Shown here in pieces: positions 63,151 to 64,000 of a stretch of 64,000 bases of DNA; the first letter of the stretch is position 1; each line of letters starts with the position of its first letter. The stretch is taken from positions 124,001 to 188,000 of the forward strand of contig NZ_MAHX01000013.1 of assembly GCF_002023715.1 (NCBI RefSeq). Reading direction: 5' to 3'. This DNA comes from Elizabethkingia occulta. Lineage in GTDB: Bacteria > Bacteroidota > Bacteroidia > Flavobacteriales > Weeksellaceae. The position numbers were made by a program, and so were the translations under genes. The notes below the pieces were generated by a model. The model was not told the DNA's origin. It searched no databases and worked only from the letters and a program-made list of their open reading frames with translations.

Positions 63151-64000
63151 TTGGAATTATCAACTCCTATAGAATACCTTAAAGGCATTGGGCCAGAGCG
63201 GGCGAAGCTCATTAAAAACGTTTTGGATCTCCATAAGGTAGAGGACTTTCTGACCTTTTATCCCATTCGTTATATCGACAAAAGTAAACTTTACAAAGTT
63301 GGTGAATTAAGAGAAATAAACAATGAAATTCCGCTGAAAGGCAGGATTACCGATATTCAGGAAGTAGCATATGCCAAGGGGAGGCGTATGGTAGCCAAAT
63401 TCAGAGATGAAACCGGAACAATGGAATTGGTATGGTTTAAATATTCTAAATGGCTGAAAGAACAGATTCCACTTAATACAGAAGTTATAATCTTCGGAAG
63501 AGTGCAGATTTTTAACAATGTATTCTCTATGCCACATCCGGAAATTGAGAAAAATGAGAATAAAGAAAACTCCCCGACACTTTTGCCTGTTTATTCAAGT
63601 AGTGAAAAACTAACAAAACGTGGGATAAATAATCGATTTTTTCAACAGATTTTATTAGACATTGTACTGAATGTTCCTACGTTTATTGATGAAAATCTTC
63701 CTTCTGGTTTAATGAAAGGTCTCAAGCTGATTTCCAGAGTAGATGCCTATCAGAATATTCATTTTCCTAAAAATAATCAGTGGCAGAAAGCTGCAGACAG
63801 GAGACTAAAATTTGAGGAAGCATTCTTTTTTCAATTGGGTTATGGCTTGAAAAAGAAACATAACAAAACTTCGTCCTTGGGAAATCCTTTTCCGCTAGTT
63901 GGAGATTATTTTACCGGATTTTATGAAAATAACCTTCCGTTTGAACTCACAAATGCTCAGAAAAGAGTTCTGAAAGAAATAAGGAATGATATGAAGCTTC
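63151..64000 (+). CDS. recG: ATP-dependent DNA helicase RecG, 3' end missing
   Basis: RecG remodels stalled replication forks and branched DNA. The start is TTG at 63151: an in-frame stop (63145-63147) lies just upstream and the sequence continues ELSTPIEYLKGIGPERAKLI, the RecG start. The wedge/OB domain is visible (FLTFYPIRYIDKSKLYKVGE, VAYAKGRRMVAKFRDETGTM, PVYSSSEKLTKRGIN), and the window ends in LPFELTNAQKRVLKEI, at the start of the helicase core. The Walker motifs lie beyond base 64000. Confidence 0.93.
   Translation, partial: MELSTPIEYLKGIGPERAKLIKNVLDLHKVEDFLTFYPIRYIDKSKLYKVGELREINNEIPLKGRITDIQEVAYAKGRRMVAKFRDETGTMELVWFKYSKWLKEQIPLNTEVIIFGRVQIFNNVFSMPHPEIEKNENKENSPTLLPVYSSSEKLTKRGINNRFFQQILLDIVLNVPTFIDENLPSGLMKGLKLISRVDAYQNIHFPKNNQWQKAADRRLKFEEAFFFQLGYGLKKKHNKTSSLGNPFPLVGDYFTGFYENNLPFELTNAQKRVLKEIRNDMKL

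Noticed and set aside
63062-63163. A longer N-terminus for the racemase-family protein
   Set aside because: It would overlap the start of recG and precedes the family start motif MKKIGILGGTS.

Overview
The window is chromosomal DNA from a flavobacterium of the Weeksellaceae, almost certainly Elizabethkingia. The evidence is low GC with A-rich start regions, -7 boxes of the Bacteroidetes type (TAnnTTTG), SusC/SusD and TonB receptors, many lipoproteins, a type IX secretion C-terminal domain, and a 546-residue alkaline phosphatase. That phosphatase matches, from memory and without any search, the well-studied PafA enzyme of Elizabethkingia meningoseptica, including T79, N100, K162 and R164. I see no rRNA, tRNA, insertion sequence, prophage or CRISPR array. 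Most of the window is stable core genome with a few accessory islands.

Layout. 1-3816: a tight operon of ndh (cut by the window start), trmD, an endonuclease/exonuclease/phosphatase protein, an Lrp regulator and deoC. 3860-8075: a small T9SS-type exported protein, hemB, murB, a lipoprotein and an aminotransferase. 8175-14199: a DUF1801 protein, lemA with a DUF2207 membrane protein, murA with DUF4290, a DCC thiol protein and a haem-binding protein. 14427-21767: der, then a phosphopantetheinyl transferase facing an esterase, a GNAT acetyltransferase and a 1306-residue Pls/PosA-type NRPS-like membrane synthetase. 21877-28545: upp, comF, then a RamB/ScfR-like regulator divergent from the glyoxylate shunt genes aceB-aceA, and an aquaporin. 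28634-37060: a LuxE-like protein, an SDR protein, a Crp regulator, lpxH, queD, a TonB receptor, then gap and pfkA. 37424-44793: a SusC/SusD pair converging on a sulfatase and its own exported formylglycine-generating enzyme. 44913-50958: a membrane protein, a small Cys/His protein, a second TonB receptor, a lipoprotein and rimO. 51132-58736: an RlpA-type protein, a dicarboxylate symporter, pafA, three exported proteins of unknown role, a DUF4136 lipoprotein and a 57-residue DUF5522 gene. 58772-62322: an overlapping operon ending in hemL. 62381-64000: a racemase-family gene and the start of recG.

How the genes work together. Cell-envelope construction is well represented (murA, murB, lpxH, RlpA, glucosaminidase, TonB receptors). 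Central carbon genes include pfkA-gap, the aceBA shunt with a probable acyl-CoA-type regulator, and deoC. The parts most worth following up are the Pls-like synthetase neighbourhood, the sulfatase/FGE/SusCD locus, the aceBA operator region, a nested inverted-repeat element upstream of queD, and three genes whose -7 box lies exactly 4 nt before ATG, which suggests leaderless mRNAs.
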